A DNA stretch of 64,000 nt from JAWPMT01 sp965267435 (GCA_965267435.1 OZ253960.1:6448001-6512000), one strand, 5' to 3'; shown: positions 26,548 to 35,959, counted from the first letter of the stretch. The notes: generated from the sequence alone by a model not told the origin. A program made the numbers and translations.

Positions 26548-27495
26548 CTATTTTGGTCCAACTCCATGAAGGTTTGTCCTGAGCCCAAGTCGAAAATCCT
26601 TAGAGTCGAAGCACTTCCCGTCCCGAACATTGGCCGCCCCCTCTTCCAGGTAATTGTAGACTGTGATGAAGTCCTGGTAGGTGATGGACTGACTATTGGC
26701 ACCTTGCTCCCGTAGTCTGCGAAGTGACCCGTTGATGTCCTTGTTCTCATTGAGGGATAGCATCAGAGATCGTTTCAGGGCCTCTCCGCTCACACCAACC
26801 TTGATGGAGTCACTGGCCGTAGAACCGATGATCAGCGGCCGCACCTTTTCTTTCTTCAAGCAAGCGTCCATTCTATTTTGCCGATAGTTGAGTAGTAGCA
26901 TCACGGAGTCGGTCTTGTAGTCTTGCAAGGTATAGGAGTTGATCAGCCGCCAGAGCGCTTCCTTCTTGAAGGATGTACTGTCTGCGCAGAGCTTCTTGAA
27001 GTGCTCTTCTACCGCGAGGCTCGAGCATGTCGGAGGATCAGACGAAGCCAGCCAATAGCCCAAGCCGCCCCCTGTGATGCTTCCACCAACGACAGCAAGC
27101 CAGGTACGCCAGTCTCCCTTATTGGATCCGAGGCTGGACTTCATCACCTCCTTGATGGTCCATCCACTACCTCCTCCAAGAATAAAAGTGGCGATGCCTT
27201 TGTTCTCATTCATCACATACACCAGCTGAGATCGCTTCTCGCCCTGCTTTGGGGGGCCAAGGGCACTGCGAAAGGTCTTTGTTTTCAGATCGTATTCTAA
27301 GGAAGTTTCCGACCCACACCTAAGTACCAGGCGCGCATCATCGTCGCCATCCTGCGCATAGGAGAGATTTCTATAGACGGCTTCTTTCAGGAATTCGTCG
27401 GTCTCGTAGTACTTGTCGGACTGCCAACCAAAGTAGGCACCAATGCAAAAGAACAAGACAAAGAAGACAAGAAAGTATTTTAGTACGTCTGACAT
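26548..27495 (-). CDS. Membrane-anchored protein of unknown function
   Basis: 315 residues with an N-terminal membrane helix (VLKYFLVFFVLFFCIGAYFGW), then a globular part with a second glycine-rich segment (VVGGSITGGGLGYWLA, about residue 140-156) resembling a Gly-zipper helix. The C-terminal 150 residues are alpha-helical, with the phrases EALKRSLMLSLNENKDING and YQDFITVYNYLEEG. Three to four cysteines are scattered. No family is recognised. It is a single gene convergent with the HxlR gene. Confidence 0.7.
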   Translation of the reverse strand: MSDVLKYFLVFFVLFFCIGAYFGWQSDKYYETDEFLKEAVYRNLSYAQDGDDDARLVLRCGSETSLEYDLKTKTFRSALGPPKQGEKRSQLVYVMNENKGIATFILGGGSGWTIKEVMKSSLGSNKGDWRTWLAVVGGSITGGGLGYWLASSDPPTCSSLAVEEHFKKLCADSTSFKKEALWRLINSYTLQDYKTDSVMLLLNYRQNRMDACLKKEKVRPLIIGSTASDSIKVGVSGEALKRSLMLSLNENKDINGSLRRLREQGANSQSITYQDFITVYNYLEEGAANVRDGKCFDSKDFRLGLRTNLHGVGPK

Positions 27496-27617
27496 ACGAT
27501 GGGCTCGGTTTGGATTTTGAGAGATTGAAAACTAGCGGTACGTGAGGAAAAACGCAAGCTGTCCATATCGGTTTTGTCATTCATACGTTCACTGTGTGAT
27601 GAAACCCTTCTAATGCC

Positions 27618-28196
27618 ATGAATCAAAACGACATCACCGACATCCCAAAAGCCTATACTCAGCTCGAAGCAAAATGTGACGAGATTGGATTCAGTATGCC
27701 CTCCGATGTGTTCATTGGCACGCTATTGAAATCACTAGTCTCCTCCAAACCCGGTGCGCATGTTCTTGAGCTTGGAACAGGTATGAGCCTCTCTCTTGCA
27801 TGGATGCTCGATGGACTCGATGAACACTCGAGATTGGTCAGCATCGACAATGACCCCCAACTCATATCAATTGCCAACGACTTCTTTGGAACAAATTCCC
27901 GGGTAGACCTGGTATGCGCTGATGGTGGAGAATGGATAAGGAACTACACCGGCGATACCTTCGATCTGATCTTTGCTGATGCGTGGCCAGGTAAGTACAG
28001 CGATTTGGACGAAACCTTACATCTACTGAAAGTCGGTGGTTTCTATGTGATCGATGATATGAACCCACAGCCCAACTGGCCAGATGGTCATGCGAAAAAA
28101 GCACAGCTGCTCGTCGAACACCTCGAATCCCGTACGGATTTGACCCTGACGAAAATGGATTGGTCTACCGGAGTGATTATCGCCGTCAAGAGGTGA
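27618..28196 (+). CDS. Class I SAM-dependent O-methyltransferase-like protein
   Basis: 192 residues. Motif I is VLELGTGMSLSLAWML; motif II acid is VSIDNDPQ; FDLIFADAWPGKY gives the post-motif acid used by catechol-type O-methyltransferases for metal binding; and GGFYVIDDMNPQ follows. It is cytosolic with no signal. The substrate is unknown. It stands alone between the orphan membrane protein and the ABC permease. Confidence 0.82.
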   Translation: MNQNDITDIPKAYTQLEAKCDEIGFSMPSDVFIGTLLKSLVSSKPGAHVLELGTGMSLSLAWMLDGLDEHSRLVSIDNDPQLISIANDFFGTNSRVDLVCADGGEWIRNYTGDTFDLIFADAWPGKYSDLDETLHLLKVGGFYVIDDMNPQPNWPDGHAKKAQLLVEHLESRTDLTLTKMDWSTGVIIAVKR

Positions 28197-28210
28197 CCGT
28201 CAAATCCGGC

Positions 28211-28246
28211 AATGAGTGAGGTCGTCTTAATGAGTGAGGTCGTCTT
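28211..28246. repeat. 18-bp tandem duplication
   Basis: AATGAGTGAGGTCGTCTT occurs twice head to tail (28211-28228 and 28229-28246), just after the methyltransferase stop. It is probably a recent slippage product in noncoding DNA. Confidence 0.9.
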
Positions 28247-28336
28247 ATGGAAGTGTTGCATTCCGATCAAATCAATTGTTTGATATTTGTTTTATGTTTA
28301 GGAAACATATAACTTCAATATCGAAATTCACGGAGA

Positions 28337-30961
28337 ATGCACCGAAAGCAGCCCCCACGATGGCCATTCAGATTGCTTGAGAAAATTTGTTCTGAAGAGC
28401 AGTTGGAGGTCTTATATGGTGACATATTGGAGATCTTCCAAGGTCGCATCGAGGCCATTGGCTACCGCCGGGCTTTGCTCCTATTCTTTCGCGATGCTTT
28501 CAGCTTACTCAGACCCTTTGCCATGAAGAAGTCCAGCAATTCATATATACGCTCGATGCTCATGCTGTACCGCAACTATTTGACCATCACCTTGAGGGGT
28601 TTTGTACGAAACAAGCTCTCGTCATCTATCAATTTTTTTGGATTGGCTGTGGGCTTTTTTGCCATGCTCGTACTGGCACAGCATATTCTGTTTGAGCTGA
28701 GCTACGACCAGTTCCACCCACAGTCTGAGCAGCTGTATCGCGTGAGTTATCAGCATTGGGAGCAAAATCAATTGACCTTCAACGGCGCCACGACTTTTCT
28801 TCCAGTAGGACCCATGCTTGTGGACCAGCATGCGGGGGTGACAGCTCAGTGCCGCTTGTACTACTCCTTCACTCACGCGGTCTTCACGTACGAAGACCAG
28901 GCTTACCATGAAGAGCTGCCTGTCTTCGCTGATGAATCATTTTTTGATGTATTTGGATTCAATCTTCGCCAAGGCGACCCATCCGGGGCCTTGTCAGAAC
29001 CAAATGGCGTCGTCATTAGTGAGCGTCTGGCCGCGAAATACTTCGGGGCCGATGATCCTTTGGAGCAGGTCATGCGGTTCTCTTTTGAGGATGGTACGAC
29101 AGATCTGATTGTGCGAGGGGTCATGGATAATCCCCGGCCGGACTCGCATCTCCAGTTAGATGTCCTCATCTCGTTCTCCACCCTCGATCAATGGCCCATT
29201 TTTCAGGACAATGACTGGCGCTTTCCATTTTACCATACCTATGTCCGTGTGCTGTCGGGGACACTCCCTGGGGAACTGGAGCCTTGGGTAAGTGAGCAGT
29301 TGGAGCTATATCGCCCCATGGACGAGGGGCAAGAGCAGCGAGTGGTTCTACAGCAGGTAGGTGACATTCACCTCGACTCGCATTTGACATTCGAACTTGG
29401 GCAGAACGGAGATCGATCAGCCATTCACCTGCTCATGCTCGTGGCGGCTTTGATTTTGATCATCGTCTATCTCAATTATGTCAACCTGGCTACGGCACTG
29501 TCGACCCTCAAAGGAAAGGAGGTTGGAGTTCGTAAGGTGATGGGTTCTCAACGTGGCCAAATCGTTGGTAGATTCGTGCTGGAGGCCGTCCTCGTGAACG
29601 GCCTGGCTTTCTTGGGGGCGGTGGCCGGCTTATGGCTGCTGCAGGGTGCACTGAGCACTATGCTCCAGTTTGACATAGTGGTTTCCGATGATGTCATGTT
29701 TTGGACTGGAGCCGTATCCACCGTCTTCTTTGGTGCTATCATGTCGAGCCTATATCCTGCGATGGTGTCTGCCGCCTTCAGGCCTATTGCTATTTTCTCG
29801 GGCAGTCTATCTATGAGAGCAAATGGGGGCGCACTGCGAAAGGTCCTAATTGGAGCTCAGTTTGGAATATCTGTGGCAATGATTGGTGGGGCGCTCCTCA
29901 TTTCTCAGCAGACGAATTTTCTACTCGATAAGGACCGCGGCTTCAACGCAGACAAGATCCTCGTCGTCAGCGCACCACCAGTTGATGACAATAAGCCAGA
30001 CGCCTTCGAGGCCTTTGGAGGAGAAGTCGTAAGTCACGTGCTTGTGGAGGCCTTCACGGCCAGCAACAGTGTGCCTGGCAGGGTGATGAGCGCCGGATCT
30101 ATTCAGCGAATGGACCAACCCACGGCTGAGCCGGCGCCCGTGCATTTTATGACGATAGACCCGGACTACTTTGAGACGTACGGCGTCAAAGTGACCCACG
30201 GCAGAGGATTTTCCCGGTCGTTCCAGTCTGACGATATGATGGTCGTCATCAACGAAGCCGCCGTCCAGGCGCTCGGGTTTGGCAATCCTGAAGAAGCGCT
30301 CGGTGCTCGTCTATCGGTCGGAGGTCGACTGGAGTTCAAGGTTCTGGGTGTTGTCAACGACTACCATCATTCATCACTGAAAACGGGTTATGAGCCCATT
30401 GTTTTTTCCTTGAATTTTGGGAAGCCGATCTACCTCAGCTTTAGGGTCGCTGCAGAGAACTTGCCAGAGACCTTGGCGTCCATCAAATCGGTATTGAAAG
30501 CTCATTTCCCCGCCGCTCCTATTGATTATTTCTTTCTTGATCAGGTATTCGATAAGGAGTTCAGGATGGAGTTGCGATATGGCATTGTGTTGAAAGCGTT
30601 TTCGACATTGGCCGTACTCTTGGCTGGACTGGGCTTGTTTGGACTCGCTTCCTTCCTCCTGATTGAGCGCACCAAGGAGATCGGCATTCGCAAGGTGCTG
30701 GGCGCCACGACTCCACACTTTTGGCGATTGTTGGGAGGTCACTTTGTTGCCCCTTTGATGGTAGGCTGTGCGGTCGCTTTTGCGGCCCTTTATTTCCTGG
30801 GGAATCGGTGGCTGGAGAGTTTTCCATTCCGCATCGATTGGCAACTGAGTGTGTTTTTGGTGCCATTTGTGGCGGTAGCCTCCTTGACGATCATCACATT
30901 GGGAGTCATGACCTGGCGCACATTGAGAGTAGATCCCGCCCGAATTCTAAAGGACGAATGA
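28337..30961 (+). CDS. ABC transporter permease, FtsX/MacB type
   Basis: 874 residues. Residues 1-about 60 are the 'permease prefix' (PPRWPFRLLEKICSEEQLEVLYGD) found in Cytophagales. Two MacB-like periplasmic domains and two FtsX permease units follow, with membrane helices near 95, 380-480, 515 and 755-865. VGVRKVMGSQRGQIVGRFVLEA and IGIRKVLGATTPHFWRLLG are the twin FtsX signatures. Such proteins act with an ATPase in lipoprotein, peptide or antibiotic export, but no ATPase gene is adjacent. It is cotranscribed with the PadR gene (1 base apart). Confidence 0.92.
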   Translation: MHRKQPPRWPFRLLEKICSEEQLEVLYGDILEIFQGRIEAIGYRRALLLFFRDAFSLLRPFAMKKSSNSYIRSMLMLYRNYLTITLRGFVRNKLSSSINFFGLAVGFFAMLVLAQHILFELSYDQFHPQSEQLYRVSYQHWEQNQLTFNGATTFLPVGPMLVDQHAGVTAQCRLYYSFTHAVFTYEDQAYHEELPVFADESFFDVFGFNLRQGDPSGALSEPNGVVISERLAAKYFGADDPLEQVMRFSFEDGTTDLIVRGVMDNPRPDSHLQLDVLISFSTLDQWPIFQDNDWRFPFYHTYVRVLSGTLPGELEPWVSEQLELYRPMDEGQEQRVVLQQVGDIHLDSHLTFELGQNGDRSAIHLLMLVAALILIIVYLNYVNLATALSTLKGKEVGVRKVMGSQRGQIVGRFVLEAVLVNGLAFLGAVAGLWLLQGALSTMLQFDIVVSDDVMFWTGAVSTVFFGAIMSSLYPAMVSAAFRPIAIFSGSLSMRANGGALRKVLIGAQFGISVAMIGGALLISQQTNFLLDKDRGFNADKILVVSAPPVDDNKPDAFEAFGGEVVSHVLVEAFTASNSVPGRVMSAGSIQRMDQPTAEPAPVHFMTIDPDYFETYGVKVTHGRGFSRSFQSDDMMVVINEAAVQALGFGNPEEALGARLSVGGRLEFKVLGVVNDYHHSSLKTGYEPIVFSLNFGKPIYLSFRVAAENLPETLASIKSVLKAHFPAAPIDYFFLDQVFDKEFRMELRYGIVLKAFSTLAVLLAGLGLFGLASFLLIERTKEIGIRKVLGATTPHFWRLLGGHFVAPLMVGCAVAFAALYFLGNRWLESFPFRIDWQLSVFLVPFVAVASLTIITLGVMTWRTLRVDPARILKDE

Positions 30962-30962
30962 A

Positions 30963-31289
30963 ATGAAAAGCACGAACCTGGGAGCATTTGAGGAAATCGT
31001 TTTGATCGTCATTGGGATCCTCGATCAGGAGGCATATGGTGTGACCATCCTCCGCGAGTTGGAGCAACATACCAAGCATCGACCAAGTGTCGGATCGTTG
31101 CACGCCGCGCTCTACCGACTCGAGAATAAGGGGCTCGTCACCTCCTCAGAATCCGGCGCGACTGCTCAGCGCGGAGGTCGTCGGAAGCGCTATTATGCGA
31201 TTACTGCCTTGGGAAAAAGGACACTGGTCAACGCCCACAAACTCCGGGATAACATGATCAGACTAATCCCAAATCTGGGATTGGACTGA
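30963..31289 (+). CDS. PadR-family transcriptional regulator
   Basis: 108 residues. EEIVLIVIGILDQEAYGVTILRELEQ, SVGSLHAALYRLENKGLV and KRYYAITALGKR are the winged-helix PadR pattern. It starts one base after the ABC permease stop. PadR genes of this kind regularly follow prefix-type FtsX permeases in Cytophagales and probably control that operon in response to an unknown ligand. It lacks the long C-terminal helix domain, as is usual for subfamily 2. Confidence 0.9.
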   Translation: MKSTNLGAFEEIVLIVIGILDQEAYGVTILRELEQHTKHRPSVGSLHAALYRLENKGLVTSSESGATAQRGGRRKRYYAITALGKRTLVNAHKLRDNMIRLIPNLGLD

Positions 31290-31347
31290 GATCCCAGAGG
31301 TGACTTTGAACCAACCCCGAACTTTTGAACCTTGACCCCGAAAACTC

Positions 31348-33588
31348 CTACAGATTGAACCAATAAGTCATCTTGAACACCAATGCCCTTGCTTTAGGCT
31401 GACCGAAGTCGATCAATGGTCCCTCGTTGGTTGCCAGATAGTTGTCCGTGTACACAAGGAATATATCCGATACAGGCTGGTACCGCCACTGCAGTCGGGT
31501 GTTGATATTCACATTGTCGATCTGGTCATTGTACTGGATATAGGTAGTCCAGAAGAGGTTTTTTGTAAACGTCAGATCAATACGCGGCCCAATGAGGATG
31601 AGGTCGGCGTCGTTGTAGCCCTCTGGCATGCGGATGTGATTGTAAGTCACGTCGAGAGAGATGTTCCCCAGCTGTTGGAAGCGATACCCAAGGGAGCCGT
31701 TGATGCTACTGCGATGGCCATTGAAGTATTGACCAATGCGCGTAAAGAAGTCGTAGAAGAAGGGCTTGCGCTGATCAGAGTTGAATGAGGCAATGATCAT
31801 GTTGTAGTAGTATTCCGTATCTGCCGGCAGTTCAGGACCTCCCGTCCCGGTAGGGTCAAAGGAATCGAACAGGTAGACATACTCCCTTCGTAGTCGGAAG
31901 CTGAACCTCGACGTATTGCGGAAGTTGATGCGATACAGCAGATTCATGTCCCAGTCGGTCGTCCCGTACGTTTCGTTCCATGTCACATCCCAATCATAAC
32001 CGGGAGCATGTGACTGGATGAGCCCCCCCGCAGGATAGAAGTTACGGTAGAACGTGCCATTGAAGCGGTTGACGTCTGTTCTTCGTACGAACCCCACTTC
32101 CGGGTTGAAGTTGGTACCGATAGATCGTAGATCCATTCTCGCCTCCCAGTTGAGGGTTTGGTACTGGGCGCCGACACCCCAGGAAAAGGCCGAGTCCAGT
32201 TGATCCTGATCAAAGGAATGGTGGAAATATCCTTTGCCACTCCATTTGTTGTCCTCTGTAGCCAGATTGGCATCCAGGCCTACAGTCCGGTTGTATGCCA
32301 ATGGGTTCATCGTGAAATCTGAGCCCAGGGAGTCCTGCCACGCTTGCTTGTTCACAAAGATGGCTGAGATGTTGGACCGCGGGCCTATTCGGCGCTGCAA
32401 GGCCAGCGCCGTGTAGTTCACAGAGGGCAACTGAATTTCCTCGTCTTCCGCGGCTTGTACAGATAGCACACCTATTCGCGTCTTGTTGTTGAGGTTGCCA
32501 CTGAGACGGGCGCCCGCGTAGAGGGGGTTGGATACGTTAGTACCTGTGGCGGTATCGCGGGCCACACCGATGCGCCTGGAAAAGAACGGTCGGGTGCCAG
32601 ATGAGCCAAAGTCTGAAAATAGGTCGGCGTTTTCCAGAAAGAACTGCCGTCGCTCCGGGAAAAAGATTTCAAAGCGATCGAGGTTGGTGACCTGTTGATC
32701 AGTTTCGACCTGGGAGAAGTCTGGATTGATCGTCAGGTCCAGATTCATCGCAGCAGACAAAGCGATCTTCGCGTCCCCCCCGAGGAGGTACTCATTTTTC
32801 ACTGGTGTACCCTCATCATAGTTTTTCGAGGTTCTGTAAGAAGCATAAGGAATGAGGGAGATGTTCTTGCCGGGGCTACGTAGGGGCTCATCCCACTTGA
32901 GCTCCTTGTTGAAGCCAATGTTGATGATCGAGAAGTTGCGAGGGATCGGAGACCATGTAGATTGTTCGGCGTACTCACTGTCGATACGATAGAAGTTGAC
33001 ATACCAGGAGTCCATCCCTTCTTTGAAGCGCAGAGTCTTAAATGGTATCGCCATTTCCACCACCCAATAGTCATCGTAGATCTTCGCCTCCGAAAACCAC
33101 TTATTGTCCCAGTTGAGGGAGAAGGCACTGCCACCACCTGTTCGGCCCCTGCGCGTGAAGTTGCCACCATTGGCGATAAGGCCTTCGCGCTGTACGCCGT
33201 ACGGATTTACACCAAAGATGAAGGCGTTGGTCTTGTCTTTGTAGGTATCAAGGACCATGGTGAAGCCATCGAAGGCATTTCCCAGGAAATCGCGTCGCAA
33301 CGACGGCACCACGTACTCCCGAGGTCCCAGATTCAGCATCTTCGCTGCCACATAGATGAAGTTGTCGTCGTACGTCATCCTTACCTCGGTTTGGGCGATA
33401 GCCGCCGAGGTATCGTAGGGGAAGAATTGCCGGAAATTATCCGCGACATCGAGGTTTTCCCACGCCTCTTCATCGAGCACACCGTCGATCTTTATGGGGC
33501 CGGTGGCTTTCGAGATCTTCAGGTTTTGAGCTGCGAGGGTCCCCGCCAGCATCAATAGGCTTACAACTAAGTAGAACGATTTCCTCAT
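31348..33588 (-). CDS. DUF5916 outer-membrane protein with N-terminal CBM9-like domain
   Basis: 746 residues with signal peptide MRKSFYLVVSLLMLAGTLAAQ. Residues 25-about 230 form a carbohydrate-family-9-like domain (IKIDGVLDEEAWENLDVADNF). The DUF5916 signature FFPERRQFFLENADLF is near 310. The remaining 400 residues alternate in beta-strands and end in TYWFNL, with an aromatic third from the end, suggesting an outer-membrane barrel. DUF5916 proteins are widespread in Bacteroidota and their cargo is not established. Single gene. Confidence 0.9.
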   Translation of the reverse strand: MRKSFYLVVSLLMLAGTLAAQNLKISKATGPIKIDGVLDEEAWENLDVADNFRQFFPYDTSAAIAQTEVRMTYDDNFIYVAAKMLNLGPREYVVPSLRRDFLGNAFDGFTMVLDTYKDKTNAFIFGVNPYGVQREGLIANGGNFTRRGRTGGGSAFSLNWDNKWFSEAKIYDDYWVVEMAIPFKTLRFKEGMDSWYVNFYRIDSEYAEQSTWSPIPRNFSIINIGFNKELKWDEPLRSPGKNISLIPYASYRTSKNYDEGTPVKNEYLLGGDAKIALSAAMNLDLTINPDFSQVETDQQVTNLDRFEIFFPERRQFFLENADLFSDFGSSGTRPFFSRRIGVARDTATGTNVSNPLYAGARLSGNLNNKTRIGVLSVQAAEDEEIQLPSVNYTALALQRRIGPRSNISAIFVNKQAWQDSLGSDFTMNPLAYNRTVGLDANLATEDNKWSGKGYFHHSFDQDQLDSAFSWGVGAQYQTLNWEARMDLRSIGTNFNPEVGFVRRTDVNRFNGTFYRNFYPAGGLIQSHAPGYDWDVTWNETYGTTDWDMNLLYRINFRNTSRFSFRLRREYVYLFDSFDPTGTGGPELPADTEYYYNMIIASFNSDQRKPFFYDFFTRIGQYFNGHRSSINGSLGYRFQQLGNISLDVTYNHIRMPEGYNDADLILIGPRIDLTFTKNLFWTTYIQYNDQIDNVNINTRLQWRYQPVSDIFLVYTDNYLATNEGPLIDFGQPKARALVFKMTYWFNL

Positions 33589-33710
33589 AAGGAGACTATA
33601 ACTGACTGGTTTATAAACCGTGAAGTTTGAAAATTGTGTTGTTTAATGCTATATCTCTGTTGCTGAAAGGTTCATTTGGGCTGTTGAATGGCCGTAGTTT
33701 GGGGGCGACT

Positions 33711-33760
33711 CCCGATGGCCGCGTGCCGGGCTAGTGAAAAGTTCTCACTACCATCGGGAT
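33711..33760. repeat. Two-part palindrome (REP-like)
   Basis: TCCCGATGG (33711-33719) pairs with CCATCGGGA (33752-33760), and TAGTGA (33733-33738) with TCACTA (33746-33751). This leaves a 13-base bulge on one side. It is followed by TCGGGCTATCGCTAC, a phrase seen in short palindromic intergenic elements of many Bacteroidota. It may be a REP-like element. Confidence 0.45.
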
Positions 33761-33837
33761 CGGGCTATCGCTACTCACCGGCCACCGCCTCAGGCCACTT
33801 CGGGTTCAAACATACGCTCTATCCCTGTCGCTCTATG

Positions 33838-33972
33838 AGTTGATGAGTTGACGAGTTTCCATTCTTCAACTTCTCAACTCTTCCACTTCTCCTCTCCTCC
33901 ACTCTCAACTCTTTCACTCCTCAACTCTTCCACTTCTCCACTCCTCAACTCTTCCACTTCTCCACTCTCAAC
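33838..33972. repeat. C/T-rich tandem repeat
   Basis: A polypyrimidine (plus strand) region built on CTCAACTCTTCCACTTCTCC-like units. Two exact 24-base copies lie at 33920-33943 and 33944-33967, with degenerate copies on the left. It reads as GAGTTGA/GTGGAAGAG on the other strand. It does not encode a protein. Confidence 0.85.
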
Positions 33973-33978
33973 CCAACA

Positions 33979-34866
33979 CTAACCCAATTTCTCTTTAAAA
34001 AACGCTACAGTTCTTTCCCACGCCAACTTTGCAGCGCCGGCGTCAAACCGCCCGGTTGTGTCATTGTGGAAACCATGATTGGTATCCGGATACATATGGG
34101 CAGTATATTCTTTCCCCTGCTTTTTGAGCTCCGCCTCATAGGCGGGCCATCCCTCATTCACGCGCTTGTCAAGCGCGGCGTATTGTAATAGCAGCGGGGC
34201 CTGGATCCTGGCTACATCCTCCTGTGAGGGCTGACCCCCGTAGAATGGAACTGCTGCCTTCAAATCCGGGCAGCGCACAGCCATCATATTAGAGATCCAC
34301 CCACCGAAGCAAAATCCCACCACACCAACATTGCCAGTGCAGCCCTCATGCTTCCTTAAGAACTCAAAAGCGGCGATAAAGTCTTCGAGCATCTCCTGTC
34401 TGTCGCGTTGGCGCTGCATGGTGCGCCCCTCGTCATCCGTGCCCGGATACCCGCCCAGAGGAGTCAGCGCGTCCGGGGAGATCGAGATGAATCCCGCCAG
34501 TGCGGCGCGTCTGCCTACATCCGCGATGTGCGGGTTAAGCCCCCGGTTTTCATGCACGACGACGATCCCCGGTAACTTGCCGGTAGCGTCAACAGGTCGT
34601 GAGAGCTGTGCCTTCATGTCACCTCCACCCTGGGGAGAAGGGTATGTGATGGTTTCGGTCTTGAGACGGGGGTCATCTTCTGCTACCTGGATCTTGTCCT
34701 GGTAGTTGGGCATGATGAAGCCCAGAAGGGCAGGCAGAGTGATGCCTCCTACCGCATAAGTACTGAGCCGGTCCATGAACTGCCGGCGATCCAGCCGGTT
34801 ATGCGCGTAGTCGTCATAGAGGTCAAATACCTCCTGACTTACGTCTTCTTTTCGAAGCTCTTCCAT
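33979..34866 (-). CDS. Tat-exported dienelactone hydrolase family protein
   Basis: 295 residues. An N-terminal extension with DRRQFMDRLSTYAVGG is a Tat-like signal anchor as in YghX-type proteins. The catalytic triad of dienelactone hydrolases is present: Cys in VGFCFGGW (about 180), Asp in ALDKRV (about 232) and His in NHGFHND (about 265). The usual length is about 240 without the leader, so this fits. It hydrolyses lactones or short esters outside the cytoplasm. Single gene; the nearby minus-strand protease has its own start. Confidence 0.88.
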   Translation of the reverse strand: MEELRKEDVSQEVFDLYDDYAHNRLDRRQFMDRLSTYAVGGITLPALLGFIMPNYQDKIQVAEDDPRLKTETITYPSPQGGGDMKAQLSRPVDATGKLPGIVVVHENRGLNPHIADVGRRAALAGFISISPDALTPLGGYPGTDDEGRTMQRQRDRQEMLEDFIAAFEFLRKHEGCTGNVGVVGFCFGGWISNMMAVRCPDLKAAVPFYGGQPSQEDVARIQAPLLLQYAALDKRVNEGWPAYEAELKKQGKEYTAHMYPDTNHGFHNDTTGRFDAGAAKLAWERTVAFFKEKLG

Positions 34867-35063
34867 TTAGAATTCTTCTTCATTTTTGGATAAGGACAAA
34901 GTAGCTACCGTCTTACGGGCGAAGCCAGGACGGACCACTTGATCCTACAAAAGAAGGGATAGATTATGAAGATATTTTGAAGTACCAGTGGCCTCTCACC
35001 AGCCTTTGGTTCCCAGGAGATGGGCGCTGGCCTTTGTTTGATGAAGATTTTTGATCACGTCTA

Positions 35064-35606
35064 CTAATCCGCCCACTCTGGAGTCGGTATCGATTCATCA
35101 AACAGTTCATCCAGATAGTAATCGCGTTTGAAAGTGTTGTTGCAGTCATCCCCACCATCGATGGCGTAGATGCAAGGGGCATACACCTCCAGATTGTTAG
35201 CCACCATCATAGTGCGGGGGTCGCCATTGGGAAGTAGGCTCTCCTCATGTGATCGTAGCAAAATGCAATGGCCCAATTCGTGAAATATCAGTGTCTCCAC
35301 GAGGGTTGGATTGAAATCCAGGCAGTTTGGGTTAAGTCGGATGATCTTTTGAGCTTTGTCGGAGCTTTCAAGTGAATTGCAGACGCCACACATGCTGATT
35401 GTCAGCTCGTCGTCGATCTCAATAATGAGATTATTGATCTCAAGATCATGACCCCGCGCTGCTGCCTCCCGCAGGAAAGTGTCAATGTACACCTGGAACT
35501 CCGTGGGTACTTCATAAGTCGGGGTAAAACCTTCGTCAGACTGGCACGCCTGCAAGGGCCCAAGCCATAAGGCCAGCAGTGTGATTTGGAAGGTCCGGAT
35601 ATTCAT
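35064..35606 (-). CDS. Metzincin-like metallopeptidase lipoprotein
   Basis: 180 residues. A lipoprotein signal (LALWLGPLQAC) precedes a small domain with the zinc motif HELGHCILLRSH (about residue 110). The third His is at the twelfth position rather than the eleventh as in classic HExxHxxGxxH metzincins. It is followed by PRTMM, which could be the Met-turn. Conserved Cys pairs (CGVC, CLDF, APCIY, DDCN) suggest disulphides. I take it to be a secreted Zn peptidase or a relative; the substrate is unknown. Single gene. Confidence 0.65.
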   Translation of the reverse strand: MNIRTFQITLLALWLGPLQACQSDEGFTPTYEVPTEFQVYIDTFLREAAARGHDLEINNLIIEIDDELTISMCGVCNSLESSDKAQKIIRLNPNCLDFNPTLVETLIFHELGHCILLRSHEESLLPNGDPRTMMVANNLEVYAPCIYAIDGGDDCNNTFKRDYYLDELFDESIPTPEWAD

Positions 35607-35758
35607 TTTTGTCTTTCAGTAAATGTAGCAAAGAAGTGTTGGGTTGATCTCCACCAGATTGAGGGATCGAGTGTTGTTTGTGGAGGGATCATACCCGGTC
35701 AGTTAGATTAAGTTCCGGCAGCAATGGTCATTTGACACGATCTATCTATGTTTGAGAT

Positions 35759-35959
35759 ATGCGTAAAAGACATTTTCTGCCACTTCTTACCTTATTCATT
35801 CTTCATTCTTCCGTGCACGCTCAGTCTGATTCCGGGGCCAGAGATAGCGAGGGGCGGAGGACGGGTCCATGGAAAGTATACCTTGGCGGCTCACTGAACC
35901 ATATAGTCGAGTACAAGGCTGGCCTCAGGAGATCGCCAGATCTCACTGCCTCACTCTAG
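35759..35959 (+). CDS. Short secreted protein, probably truncated YwqK-like
   Basis: 66 residues with a signal peptide (MRKRHFLPLLTLFILHSSVHAQ). The mature part has DSEGRRTGPWKVY and IVEYKAGL, like one repeat of the YwqK/MORN-type secreted proteins, which normally have several repeats. It ends abruptly and overlaps by 9 bases the convergent esterase gene, which suggests truncation. It could be a decaying gene. Confidence 0.4.
   Translation: MRKRHFLPLLTLFILHSSVHAQSDSGARDSEGRRTGPWKVYLGGSLNHIVEYKAGLRRSPDLTASL

Larger units (their letters stand above)
33589..33978. other. Repeat-bearing intergenic region
   Basis: 390 bases without a gene. It holds a bulged hairpin at 33711-33760 and C/T-rich tandem repeats at 33838-33972, described separately. 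The promoter of the DUF5916 gene must lie in the first 100 bases. Confidence 0.6.

Noticed and set aside
28211..28246. 18-bp tandem repeat as an attachment site
   Set aside because: No integrase or mobile genes and no boundary change; slippage is simpler.
33838..33972. Possible CRISPR array in the tandem repeat
   Set aside because: The repeat units abut with no unique spacers and are low-complexity C/T; no cas genes are nearby.
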